In this document: one piece after another, positions 41,194 to 49,717 of the stretch
Layout of the letters: the number at the start of each line of letters is the position of its first letter
Numbering within the stretch: the stretch's first letter is position 1
Origin: Alphaproteobacteria bacterium
GTDB lineage: Bacteria; Pseudomonadota; Alphaproteobacteria; Sphingomonadales; Sphingomonadaceae
Direction of reading: 5' to 3'
Assembly: GCA_018823325.1 (NCBI GenBank)
Contig: JAHJIJ010000030.1
Location: forward strand, 372,001 to 436,000
DNA length: 64,000 bases
Notes under the pieces: generated by a model
The model's input: the letters and a program-made list of their open reading frames with translations, nothing else
Told to the model about the DNA's origin: nothing
Databases searched by the model: none
Position numbers and translations under genes: made by a program

Positions 41194-42483
41194 TTATCGA
41201 ACTGTGGCATCAGGCTTCAGGCAAAGTCGTGCGATAAGCAAGGTCAGCAAAGCCGCTATCACCATGGGGATGGCGAAGATCACGAAGCTGGCAAAAAGGC
41301 TTAGCTGTGCGCTGATGACGATCCCTCCAACGACTGGCCCAGCAACCGCACCAAGTCGACCGATACCAATCGACCAGCCCACGCCTGTCGTCTTGACTTC
41401 CGTGGGATAGATCCTCGCTGCAATGGCATAGAGCCCGCCAAAGCCACCTTGGACGAGGAAGCCGATCACGACCATTCCGGCGAAGAACACTGCTTCCGGC
41501 GTGTGCTGCGCGCCAAAGACGATCATCGTTATGGCCGACAGGATGAAGAATGTCGCGATCAGCACAGCCAGCTCGAAGCGCGATGCAAACCATCCCAACG
41601 CGACCAATCCTACGAAGGCACCCACGTTGAACGCCGCGCTGCCATTGATGGCAGTGGCCAAGGGATAGCCGGCCTCCACCGCAAGGCGCGGGATCCAGCT
41701 GGTCAGGAAATAGAGGGTGAAGAATGAGGAGAAGAATGCACCCCAACACAATAGGGTAACCAGGCGCAAATCCCCTTGGACCAGCTTGCGGATGGGCGGT
41801 GCCGCCGAAGCGACGCTGCGGAGCGGCAACACGGTCAGCAATTCCATCCCTTGCGCCGACAGGTAGCGGTTCGCCCTCTCCAGCGCCCCCCGAGGCTGGC
41901 GCGCGATCAGGAACTGCACCGATTCCGGCAGGTAAAGCCACAGGATTGGCAGGATAACGGCGGAACCGATACCAATGAGAATGAACATGCCCTGCCAGCC
42001 ATAGGCCGGAATGATCCAGCTGCCAGCCAGTCCCGCCAGCGTCGCCCCAGCTGGGTATCCAGCTGTCGCCACTGCAACAGCAAAAGATCTGTACCGGGGA
42101 GGTGCGAATTCTGACGCCAGGGCTGCCACGCTCGCAAGCATCGAGCCGATGCCGAGACCAGTGAAGAAGCGCAGCGCCATCAACTGGGACACAGAGGTCG
42201 TAAGCACCGACGCCAGCATACCGATCGCAATGACTGCTGACGCGAGCATGATCAGGTTCTTGCGTCCCCAGACATCGGCAAACGGGGCAAGGAATAGAGC
42301 GCCCAACGTCATCCCGGCGAGGCCCGCGCTGAAGACAAGTCCGAACACGGCATCGGAGACTGCCCATTCCTGAGTCAGCACCGGGGCAACAAATGAGACA
42401 ACCAGCACGTCGGCGCCGTCGAGCATGTTCAGGATGAAACACAGGAACAGAGTCCTGATCTGCAAATTGGTCCAGCCCTTCAT
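41194..42483 (-). CDS. MFS transporter, aromatic acid:H+ symporter (AAHS) type
   Basis: The ATG at 42483 (MKGWTNLQIRTLFLC) has GGGGG 6 nt upstream; the product is 429 residues with 12 helices. LDGADVLVVSFVAPVL in helix 1 matches the DGxD motif that AAHS transporters such as PcaK and BenK need for aromatic acid transport, and FADVWGRKNLI is motif A. It is read with the MarR gene 78 bp upstream, which suggests aromatic-acid uptake under MarR control, and it opens the O-demethylase locus. Confidence 0.88.
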   Translation of the reverse strand: MKGWTNLQIRTLFLCFILNMLDGADVLVVSFVAPVLTQEWAVSDAVFGLVFSAGLAGMTLGALFLAPFADVWGRKNLIMLASAVIAIGMLASVLTTSVSQLMALRFFTGLGIGSMLASVAALASEFAPPRYRSFAVAVATAGYPAGATLAGLAGSWIIPAYGWQGMFILIGIGSAVILPILWLYLPESVQFLIARQPRGALERANRYLSAQGMELLTVLPLRSVASAAPPIRKLVQGDLRLVTLLCWGAFFSSFFTLYFLTSWIPRLAVEAGYPLATAINGSAAFNVGAFVGLVALGWFASRFELAVLIATFFILSAITMIVFGAQHTPEAVFFAGMVVIGFLVQGGFGGLYAIAARIYPTEVKTTGVGWSIGIGRLGAVAGPVVGGIVISAQLSLFASFVIFAIPMVIAALLTLLIARLCLKPDATVR

Positions 42484-42561
42484 CAATACCCCCACTAATT
42501 GCCCGTTGTTGCCGAGCGTCACAGATTTGCCGGATTCGCAGCCTCTCCTGCTCAACGCGGG

Positions 42562-43005
42562 CTAAAGCTTGTCGATCTGGGCGATCACCTTGCGCATCAA
42601 CGAGAGTAGTTGCTCTCTCTCCTGATCAGCCAGGCCAGCAAGAAGCAGGTCTTCCCTTTCGAGCGCAGTCGCCAGCAGCCGGCCATATAGTTCGTGGCCC
42701 TTGGCGGTCAGTTCATATGGCTTGGTCCGCCCGATGAACCTGCCTCGCGTGGGAGACACATATCCTTCGGCAGCGAGCTTCGCCATCGACCGGCTGACGG
42801 CACCCGCATCCATCGAAATGAGACTAACCACCATTTGCGAACTCGCGGTCCCCTGAGCCTGGATGGAGGCGAGTACGCGCCATTCCCCAATTCCGATGCC
42901 AAACTTTTCGAGATAAAGCTTCGACGACGTCGTGGTCCAACGATTTGAAATCGTGCCTAAAAAAAATGGGAAATAAGTGTTCAGATCAAACGGTGTGTTA
43001 GCCAT
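42562..43005 (-). CDS. MarR-family transcriptional regulator
   Basis: Starting at the ATG at 43005 gives 147 residues (MANTPFDLNTYFPFFLG). The winged helix is intact: EWRVLASIQAQGTASSQMVVSLISMDAGAVSRSMAKLAAEGYV (about 40-85), wing GRFIGRTKPYELTAKGHELY. MarR proteins bind short palindromes and release them on binding phenolic ligands. The perfect palindrome TTGACATGTCAA lies 23 bp before its start, between it and the divergent AraC gene, which fits autoregulation. Confidence 0.9.
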   Translation of the reverse strand: MANTPFDLNTYFPFFLGTISNRWTTTSSKLYLEKFGIGIGEWRVLASIQAQGTASSQMVVSLISMDAGAVSRSMAKLAAEGYVSPTRGRFIGRTKPYELTAKGHELYGRLLATALEREDLLLAGLADQEREQLLSLMRKVIAQIDKL

Positions 43006-43027
43006 GATGGATTTCACCGGATTTAAG

Positions 43028-43039
43028 TTGACATGTCAA
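43028..43039. promoter_or_regulatory. Perfect 12-bp palindrome, probable MarR operator
   Basis: TTGACATGTCAA stands in the MarR/AraC divergent intergenic region. The same TTGA-N4-TCAA frame appears twice (imperfectly) in the tandem repeat at 15818. Confidence 0.6.
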
Positions 43040-43179
43040 ATTATATGCCCAGACTTGCGGTCCTGCAGTAGGTCGATCGAGGCCGAGTAGAGCTTTACGG
43101 AATCGGAAAGCCCGATTTCCGGAAAACCTCAAGCGACGCACGGACGCAAAAATTGTGCCGGCGAGTAGGAGAGAGGGAT

Positions 43180-44145
43180 ATGGCGTCACTGCGCGAAGCG
43201 AGCGGATCTGACCGCGATGATCGCTGGGCTAGCACCGGCCTGTCGGACAGGGGCGCACTGTCTGCCTGGAACGACGTCATGTCCAGCAGTGTCGCCGAAA
43301 TGTGTATCGACACCAGCCATAGCGCGAACTTCAAGGCGCAATGGGTTCGGTTCGGCCTCGGCCCCATAGACATCAATAATTTTCGTACGGCGGAGCAGAC
43401 GATCTCAAGAAATCAGGCGATGGCGCGTCGGTCCTCTGAAGAGGTTTTCGCCTTGTCTTATATGCAGCAGGGCACGGCCGCTGTGAGCCATGCCGGCTTC
43501 GACCTGCACGTTCCCGAAGGCAGTTTCTGCATGGTCAGCCATGCATCACCCTACAGCTTTCATTTTCCGCGCGGGGCGATCGCGCTGACCGCGCACATGC
43601 CCTCCTCCTGGCTGCGCCGTTGGGTGCCGCAACCCGAGGCGATGTTGGCGCGAACCTTCGATGCCAGCCAGTGGGGCGGTGCGCTGGCTGCAATGCTTTC
43701 GGCAATCGACAAGAACGGACTTGAGGATGCCGCGCTTTCGCGGTCGTGCATTGCCGACCAGCTCGGTTCGTTCCTTGCATTGATGAACGGAAATGTGACG
43801 ACGGGCGAAACCCTGCATCAGGGCAAGCTTTTCCAGCGCGCGATACAGATCATGCGCGACCGGTTTGATGATCTTGATCTCAGCCCGGCAACATTGGCTG
43901 CCGAACTCAACATCTCGAAACGCTACGTGCACAAGATCTTTGCGGGCAACAACACCACCTTCGGGGCAGAATTGCTCGAACTGCGGCTCTGCCGGGCGGC
44001 GGAAATGCTTACAGATCCGCGCTATGGCATCTATCGGGTTGCCGATGTGGCCTATGCCTGCGGCTTCTCCGACTCGAGCCATTTTGCTCGCCGGTTCCGC
44101 GACAGGTTCGGGGCTGCTCCATTGCAACTGCGCAAGGGACATTAA
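43180..44145 (+). CDS. AraC-family transcriptional regulator
   Basis: The ATG at 43180 follows GGAGAGAGGGAT; 321 residues. The C-terminal double helix-turn-helix is clear (SPATLAAELNISKRYVHKIFAGNN and VADVAYACGFSDSSHFARRFRDRFGAAPLQLRK). The N-terminal half has the AraC-binding-domain-like pattern with SYMQQGTAAVSHAG and HVPEGSFCMV. It converges on the SDR gene of the O-demethylase locus and is the best candidate activator for the large divergent operons at 44-56 kb. Confidence 0.9.
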   Translation: MASLREASGSDRDDRWASTGLSDRGALSAWNDVMSSSVAEMCIDTSHSANFKAQWVRFGLGPIDINNFRTAEQTISRNQAMARRSSEEVFALSYMQQGTAAVSHAGFDLHVPEGSFCMVSHASPYSFHFPRGAIALTAHMPSSWLRRWVPQPEAMLARTFDASQWGGALAAMLSAIDKNGLEDAALSRSCIADQLGSFLALMNGNVTTGETLHQGKLFQRAIQIMRDRFDDLDLSPATLAAELNISKRYVHKIFAGNNTTFGAELLELRLCRAAEMLTDPRYGIYRVADVAYACGFSDSSHFARRFRDRFGAAPLQLRKGH

Positions 44146-44169
44146 AAGGCCCTCCTCGCGAGGCAGAGG

Positions 44170-44994
44170 CTACCCCTCGATGCCGCGCAACGATACACCG
44201 CCGTCGAGCAGGATTTCGGTGCCGGTCATATAGTCCGATGCATCCGAGGCCAAATAGAGCGCCAGAGGCTTGAACTGATGCGTTTCGCCCATACGACCGA
44301 GCGGCACTCCCAGATCCCACACTGCACGAACCTCCGGATTGTGGAGAACGCCTCCACCGATGTTGGTCACGACAGAACCGGGCGCGATTGCATTCACGCG
44401 AATGCCGAATGGGGCCAGTTCACGCGCAAGTTGCCGCACGAGGTGCTTCACGCCGGCCTTCGCCGGCATATAGGGGGTGGCGACAATCGGTACCGTGATT
44501 TCCGAAGCGTTGGAGCTGGTGGCAATCAGCGAACCCCTGCGACCATGCTTCTTCATCAGCCTGACTGCGTGGCGGAAGGTGAAGAACACGCCATCAAGGT
44601 CGATCGCGATGGTCTTGCGCCAGTCGTCGACCGAATAAGTGTCGATCTGACCGGTAGCAGTCCGCTGGCCATCAAAGCCCATATAGCCCTCGCCCGCAGC
44701 CATGCCGGCGTTGGCAAACACAATGTCGACGGCGCCAAAAGCCGCTTCATGTTCGTCGAAGGCGCGCCGCACATCATCGTCGTTTGCAACGTCCATCCGC
44801 GAATGGCGCACGTCGAACCCTGAAGCGAGCAGGCGATCGGCTTCCTTCGCGGCAGCGGCTTCATCCACGTCGGCAATCGTGACGCTCGCACCACCTTCGG
44901 CTACCGCCTCGACATAGGCCAGACCAATGCCCGAAGCACCGCCGGTAACCAGCGCCGATTTTCCAGCTAGTGAAAAACGGTCAAGTAAAGTCAT
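44170..44994 (-). CDS. Short-chain dehydrogenase/reductase (SDR)
   Basis: 274 residues with TGGASGIGLAY (cofactor loop), FANAG, SSNAS with the catalytic Ser, and YMPAK (Tyr and Lys of YxxxK). The 40-residue insert after FANAGM (GYMGFDGQRTATGQIDTYS) is shared with the SDR at 53881, so the two are paralogues of one subfamily. By context it oxidises a secondary alcohol on an aromatic side chain or a diol. It follows the TIM-barrel gene by 39 bp. Confidence 0.9.
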   Translation of the reverse strand: MTLLDRFSLAGKSALVTGGASGIGLAYVEAVAEGGASVTIADVDEAAAAKEADRLLASGFDVRHSRMDVANDDDVRRAFDEHEAAFGAVDIVFANAGMAAGEGYMGFDGQRTATGQIDTYSVDDWRKTIAIDLDGVFFTFRHAVRLMKKHGRRGSLIATSSNASEITVPIVATPYMPAKAGVKHLVRQLARELAPFGIRVNAIAPGSVVTNIGGGVLHNPEVRAVWDLGVPLGRMGETHQFKPLALYLASDASDYMTGTEILLDGGVSLRGIEG

Positions 44995-45033
44995 ACTGGT
45001 CTCCAGTTCAGGATTGTCTCGCTTTTGAGAGCT

Positions 45034-45909
45034 TCAGACGATCTCAGAGCGTGCTTCGGCAATGACCGTGGCCGTCTTGGAAAAACTGACCTCTGCCATC
45101 GTATCGAGAGGCCATTCCCTGAAATATTCGTGCATGACTTCCACACCGATCGGACCGTCATAGCCGAGGCTCCAGACCGCCCGTAGGAAGCCGGTGATGT
45201 CGAACTCACCATCGCCGGGAAGGCGGCGTCGATTGATGACCGAATCCATGAAATTAACCGGCTTGGCCAAAACGCCATCGTTGATTTCAACGCCGATCAC
45301 GTCCTGCGGCGTGAGCTTCTCGACCAGATCGGCAAGGGTGGTCCCCGTACGCACAACGTGGAGATTGTCGATCATAATCCCGCCGTTCTTCGCGCCTGCG
45401 CCGCGCGTCAGGGACAGCACGTGGTCGAGGCTCGGCAGGTGGGAAAACTCCGCCGGGAGCATTTCAAACAGAACCTTGGTGCCACGCTCCGCTGCTTCCG
45501 CGCAAAGTCCGGCGAACTCGCCGATCATCCGGTCAAGCGGCGTGCCGTCGTTATCAAGGTCCGCCACCTTGATGTGGTTCGCCCCAAGAACTTCCGCTGC
45601 ATCGAGTAACAATTTGCGGCTTTCGTCGGACGCAGCCCGACGTTCACCGGTACAATACCAGTCGTTCAGCCATTCGACCTCGATGTGGACTATACCATTA
45701 GCGTCCAACATGGACTTGACCTCGGCAAAGCCATGTCGCTCGCGCAAGACCGCCAGATCGGAATGCCAGAAGCCCATCCCGGTGAAACCTGCCCGCGATG
45801 CGCATTCGATGCGGTCGCGGATGTCATGACGGCACAGTTCCTGCACCACCGGCGCCGTGCCGGCAGCCAAGGTCCAATATGACCCGAGGATATTCACGTC
45901 GCTCAACAT
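45034..45909 (-). CDS. Sugar phosphate isomerase/epimerase-like TIM barrel
   Basis: The start at 45909 (MLSDVNILGSYWTLAAG) excludes a non-conserved extension; 291 residues. It has the AP-endonuclease-2/xylose-isomerase-like pattern: GFTGMGFWHSDLA near the N-terminus, IEVEWL with the first metal Glu, VKVADL, FEMLPAEFSHL, IMIDNLHV with Asp, VEINDG, and PGDGEFDI. Such barrels bind a divalent metal and isomerise or epimerise hydroxy-ketones. It sits between a TonB receptor (35 bp) and an SDR. Suggested role: keto/hydroxy isomerisation of a side chain. Confidence 0.82.
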   Translation of the reverse strand: MLSDVNILGSYWTLAAGTAPVVQELCRHDIRDRIECASRAGFTGMGFWHSDLAVLRERHGFAEVKSMLDANGIVHIEVEWLNDWYCTGERRAASDESRKLLLDAAEVLGANHIKVADLDNDGTPLDRMIGEFAGLCAEAAERGTKVLFEMLPAEFSHLPSLDHVLSLTRGAGAKNGGIMIDNLHVVRTGTTLADLVEKLTPQDVIGVEINDGVLAKPVNFMDSVINRRRLPGDGEFDITGFLRAVWSLGYDGPIGVEVMHEYFREWPLDTMAEVSFSKTATVIAEARSEIV

Positions 45910-45943
45910 ATTTGTCCCTTGGCTATCCGGGGCACGACAATGC

Positions 45944-48139
45944 TTAGTACCGATAATCCAGCGCGATCCCGAAGATGCGCGGCGGATCATAGCTGATATT
46001 GATGGTGCCGTCGGACAGGGTCGAACTGTAGGTTCCGACCGCTTCGTCGGTCAGGTTCGTCCCAAACACCCTTATGGAGTAGCTGTCATCGGCTGACGTC
46101 CATGCGACCGCAGCGTTCAATTTCGCGAACGGCGCCTGAGACACGATGTTGTTGGCCTCGAAGAAATACCGGGACGAATAAACGCCGGTGGCATTGAACG
46201 CCAGTTTCGACCCATCTGACATGTCGAGCGTATAAGTGGCCGACAAATTGCCCTGGAAACGCGGCGCCTTGGGAATGCGGTTCCCGCTCGCATCACCGGG
46301 GAACGATGTCACGCCGCCATTGGGGGCAGTAAAGGGTGCGTTGGTGAACTCTTCGAACTCGGCGTTGGTATAAGCGAGGCTACCCGCCAGATTGAAGGCA
46401 GGGGACAGATCAGCGTCAAAATCAACTTCTGCGCCATAGATTCGGGCGGAGGCACCGTTGATGATTCCGGTCGCGGCGATGCCAACCTTTTGCACCTGAA
46501 TGTTCTTGTAGTCGTAGTAATAAGCCGCAAAGTTCATGCGGAGATTATTGTCCATCAAGTCTGTCTTAAGACCGACTTCATAGGCATTGATGGTTTCGGG
46601 GAGGAAGGCCGGATCGGTGGAGAATTGCGTGTTGAACCCGCCGCTTTTGAACCCGGTATTGAAAGACGCGTAGGCCAGCACCTCCGGCGAGAAGCGGTGA
46701 TCAAGAGAAACCCTGAAGGTCGGCTTCTCGAATGAAATCTCGTCATGTGGGGTTGTTCCCAGCAAGATTCGGGTCGGATCCCCGAAAGCAATGGCCTCGG
46801 TGCGACCGTCGATCTCGCGCTTCTCGTAAGTATAGCGGGCGCCCACGGTCAGCTTGGTATCCGGTGTCAGGCTCAGGGTGCCTTGGCCGTATCCGGCAAT
46901 CGATTCAGTCAGCTGATTGCCAAACAGCAGCACCGATTCAAACGGACCGAACAAATTGTTCGGCACGTCTCTCGAGAAGACCTGCGACGGGTCATAGATG
47001 CCTCGGGCGCGGAAGTAATAAAGGCCGGCCGTCCACGTCAGGGGCCCTGTACCTGCGGATGAAAGCTGTAGTTCCTGACTGAACTGGCGCTCCAGGTCCA
47101 CGAGATCGCCTTCAAAATGCGGCACAGGAGTGAAGTCGATGTCCCAGCGCAGATTGGTGTTGGCGTTGCGATAGGCGGTGATGCTGCTCAGCGTAACATC
47201 GCCAATACCGTGATCGACCCTAAGGCTAACGCCCCAGTTGCGATTGTCGACCCGGGGCACAGCATCACCATTGAGATCCCAAGGATCGCCGGGTTCGTTC
47301 GCTACACCCAAGAAAGCCGGCAGGTCTGTTCCTGGGAACACGCGCTGACCATTGAAGGAATTCGCCATGTCAGTGAAATCGCCAATCAGGCGCGCCTCGG
47401 TATTCTCACCCAGCTCAAACAACCACTTGGACCGCACGCTGATATTGTGGATGTTGCGGTTCACCTTGTCGCCGGTCGGCACGTTCACGCCCCAACCCTT
47501 GTCCTGTGTGCTGGCGGAAACCGAGAGATCGGCCGTGATACCATTGGCGATTGCGCCGGCGACGTAGACATTGCCTTTGGTGGCTAGGTAATTGTCGACA
47601 CTGACGCCGACCCGCAGGTCGAGATCACGCGAAGGATCGGCAGTGACGACCTGGATCAGGCCGCCAGTTGCGTTGCGACCGAACAGCGTGCCCTGCGGCC
47701 CTTTGAGAACCTCGATCCGGCTGATGTTGTTGAAATCGAACAGGGCCGAAGTCGACGATGCATAGTAAACCCCGTCAACGTAGATCGACACGGGTGTTTC
47801 GATGCCAGGACCGATGGCTGTGCTGCCAACACCGCGCAAATACGTAATCGCAAAGCCCACAGCACTTGAAACGCTAAGGCTGGGCACGACTTCGCCCAAG
47901 GCCTGCACACCTTCAATGCCGCGAATCTCCAACTGAGCCGCCGTCTGGGTTTGCACCGCGATCGGGACGTCCTGCAAGCGCTCTTCGCGACGCTGGGCGG
48001 TCACGATGATCTCACCATCGTTCGCTCCAGCAGTAGCGGCCTGTGCTGCTGGCGAGCTCACGGCTTGTGCGACCGCATTGGTCGACACCCCACAGCAGAG
48101 CGATGAGAGGAATGCGATTCCAACAAGTGACTTGGTCAT
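45944..48139 (-). CDS. TonB-dependent outer-membrane receptor
   Basis: 731 residues; GGAGGGG lies 9 nt before the ATG. Signal peptide ends TNAVAQ; TonB box EIIVTAQRREERLQDVPIAVQ; plug with LRGVGSTAIGPGIETPVSIYVDGVYY, GPQGTLFGRNATGGLIQVVTADPS and a barrel ending FGIALDYRY. It shares the ADP/GPQGTLFGRNA subclass with the receptor at 36138. It belongs to the operon of the O-demethylase locus and likely admits lignin-type or other methoxylated aromatics. Confidence 0.93.
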   Translation of the reverse strand: MTKSLVGIAFLSSLCCGVSTNAVAQAVSSPAAQAATAGANDGEIIVTAQRREERLQDVPIAVQTQTAAQLEIRGIEGVQALGEVVPSLSVSSAVGFAITYLRGVGSTAIGPGIETPVSIYVDGVYYASSTSALFDFNNISRIEVLKGPQGTLFGRNATGGLIQVVTADPSRDLDLRVGVSVDNYLATKGNVYVAGAIANGITADLSVSASTQDKGWGVNVPTGDKVNRNIHNISVRSKWLFELGENTEARLIGDFTDMANSFNGQRVFPGTDLPAFLGVANEPGDPWDLNGDAVPRVDNRNWGVSLRVDHGIGDVTLSSITAYRNANTNLRWDIDFTPVPHFEGDLVDLERQFSQELQLSSAGTGPLTWTAGLYYFRARGIYDPSQVFSRDVPNNLFGPFESVLLFGNQLTESIAGYGQGTLSLTPDTKLTVGARYTYEKREIDGRTEAIAFGDPTRILLGTTPHDEISFEKPTFRVSLDHRFSPEVLAYASFNTGFKSGGFNTQFSTDPAFLPETINAYEVGLKTDLMDNNLRMNFAAYYYDYKNIQVQKVGIAATGIINGASARIYGAEVDFDADLSPAFNLAGSLAYTNAEFEEFTNAPFTAPNGGVTSFPGDASGNRIPKAPRFQGNLSATYTLDMSDGSKLAFNATGVYSSRYFFEANNIVSQAPFAKLNAAVAWTSADDSYSIRVFGTNLTDEAVGTYSSTLSDGTINISYDPPRIFGIALDYRY

Positions 48140-48277
48140 GTGTCTGGCCCCTCCGGACAGTCCTTACGGACGTTATTATCTCTGGTTTTCGATATGATAT
48201 TCTGTGGAAATCAGCGCGGTTGGCGATGCACGAAAATGCGCCCCACGGTGAACTGTCGTGAGAGCACCAGCGCGAAC

Positions 48278-48307
48278 GCACCCCCAATCGCATGCAATCG
48301 GGGGTGC
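48278..48307 (-). terminator. Hairpin between O-demethylase and TonB receptor genes
   Basis: GCACCCCC and GGGGGTGC pair perfectly and the stem can extend inward with mismatches. It is just past the O-demethylase stop. There is no U-tract, so it may attenuate or protect the transcript end rather than terminate fully. Confidence 0.45.
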
Positions 48308-48321
48308 AGTGCGCCAGTGCT

Positions 48322-49680
48322 TCAGCGCGAACGATACTCCTGGGCAGAGGCCGAATATGGCCAAGGAAGAACGGTGGCCCGCACATCCATCTGCACGTGG
48401 CGCTCAACCCCCGGCTTCGACGAACCGCCATCAGGCTCGCCCCACAGGATCGAGACTTCATCGCCCATTTCGGCGTCGGCAATCGTGCCCAGCGAAATCC
48501 ATTTACGCTGTACTGAAAGATAGCAGGGATAGGTCGACAAGCCGACGCGCTTTCCGTCCTTCTTCACCTCGTCATATGGATGCGCAGCATAATGTGCATT
48601 CGGCATTTCCATGAATTTGCCATTTGCGCCGTCAAGCAACTGGCTGGCGTAGATGGCGATAGCATCTTCGGCATTCCATTCGAGCGTGACCTTGCGGCGA
48701 TGCGGCTGGTCGACCATCTTTTCCAGTGCCGAACGGCCGATAAAATCATGATCGAACTTGATCAGGCGGCCATAGTCGAGATCCCACGGCGACAGATAAT
48801 AGTCTTCAATGTTGTCGGAGATGAAGCTGCCGCCAATCGAGGCGTTGGCTTCAAACCCATTGCCCGGCAACCACTCCCGGTAAGCCCGCATGCTCTCGCC
48901 CGAATAGATCGCTTGCAATGGAGAGGGAATCCAACCCGCTTCGACCGCGCAAGTGCCGTAAGCCCGGCCGCCGACCAGCTTCAGCCCGAATTCGGCACCT
49001 GCCTCCATGATCTTCGCACGGACTTCGTCTCCCTCGTCCCACGGGCCCCAGAATTCAAGGCCGGGCGCGCCGGCGAACGAATGGGCCAGTGCTCTGGCGC
49101 TGTGTCCCGCCACCTTGATTTCGGTCATATGAAAGAATTTGGGCTTTTCGATCGGTCCGCCATTCAACTTCTCCAGCAGCGGCCAGGCGTTCGGCCCCTG
49201 CAATTCGAAGCGATAGGTCTTGCGCGGCTGCGGATTGGAAACCGAGCGCTCGTCACGCTCGGTCTTCACATCATAATCGCCGGTGGAAGCAATGAACTCG
49301 ATCCAGTTGGCCACCGCCGGGCGACCCACGATATTCACCTTGTCGTCTTCCAGACCGAACAGGATCATGTCGCCAATCAGATAGCCATCATGGTTGCAGC
49401 AAATGAGCTGCTTGCCCTTGTTCCGGCCATAGTTCTTGAAGGAATTAACGCCAACTTCGGAGAGCAGCCGGATGGTATCCGGGCCTTCGACATACAGATC
49501 GGTCATATGCAAGGACTGGTCGAGCAGACCCACTGTTTCGTGCCATGAGCGCTGCTCGTCACGCCAGTTGGTGAATTCGCTTTTCACCGGATACTGATAG
49601 GCACCGACCTGAACGTCGCGTAGCCATTTGGCGGGATTGCCGAGCTGGTCGATCTTGTCCTGAAGCGACTTGAATTGCAT
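48322..49680 (-). CDS. GcvT-family tetrahydrofolate-dependent aromatic O-demethylase, LigM/DesA-like
   Basis: Start at 49680 (MQFKSLQDKIDQLG); 452 residues, close to the 470 of LigM and DesA and longer than GcvT. Landmarks are YPVKSEFTNWRDEQRSWHETVGLLDQSLHMTDLY (given for recognition in pieces: FTNWRDEQ, LFDQS-like LLDQS, HMTDLY), VNSFKNYGRNKGKQ, GPWDEG and IPSPLQAIYSGE. LigM/DesA move a methyl from vanillate, syringate or 3-O-methylgallate to H4folate. The gene lies inside an aromatic-type operon between a UMF1 MFS and a TonB receptor. Methoxy-arene is the likely substrate; the exact one is unknown. DMSP-demethylase-like activity is less likely because of length. Confidence 0.82.
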   Translation of the reverse strand: MQFKSLQDKIDQLGNPAKWLRDVQVGAYQYPVKSEFTNWRDEQRSWHETVGLLDQSLHMTDLYVEGPDTIRLLSEVGVNSFKNYGRNKGKQLICCNHDGYLIGDMILFGLEDDKVNIVGRPAVANWIEFIASTGDYDVKTERDERSVSNPQPRKTYRFELQGPNAWPLLEKLNGGPIEKPKFFHMTEIKVAGHSARALAHSFAGAPGLEFWGPWDEGDEVRAKIMEAGAEFGLKLVGGRAYGTCAVEAGWIPSPLQAIYSGESMRAYREWLPGNGFEANASIGGSFISDNIEDYYLSPWDLDYGRLIKFDHDFIGRSALEKMVDQPHRRKVTLEWNAEDAIAIYASQLLDGANGKFMEMPNAHYAAHPYDEVKKDGKRVGLSTYPCYLSVQRKWISLGTIADAEMGDEVSILWGEPDGGSSKPGVERHVQMDVRATVLPWPYSASAQEYRSR

Positions 49681-49717
49681 GATATCCTCCGAAGTAACTG
49701 AAAAAGAAAAATTTGAT

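Noticed and set aside
40865..41410. Rightward frame of 181 codons
   Set aside because: Partly opposite the transporter and without protein-like features in its free part.
41210..42442. A 410-codon leftward frame over the AAHS transporter
   Set aside because: It is the same DNA read in another phase; the transporter frame has the family motifs and membrane helices and this one has none.
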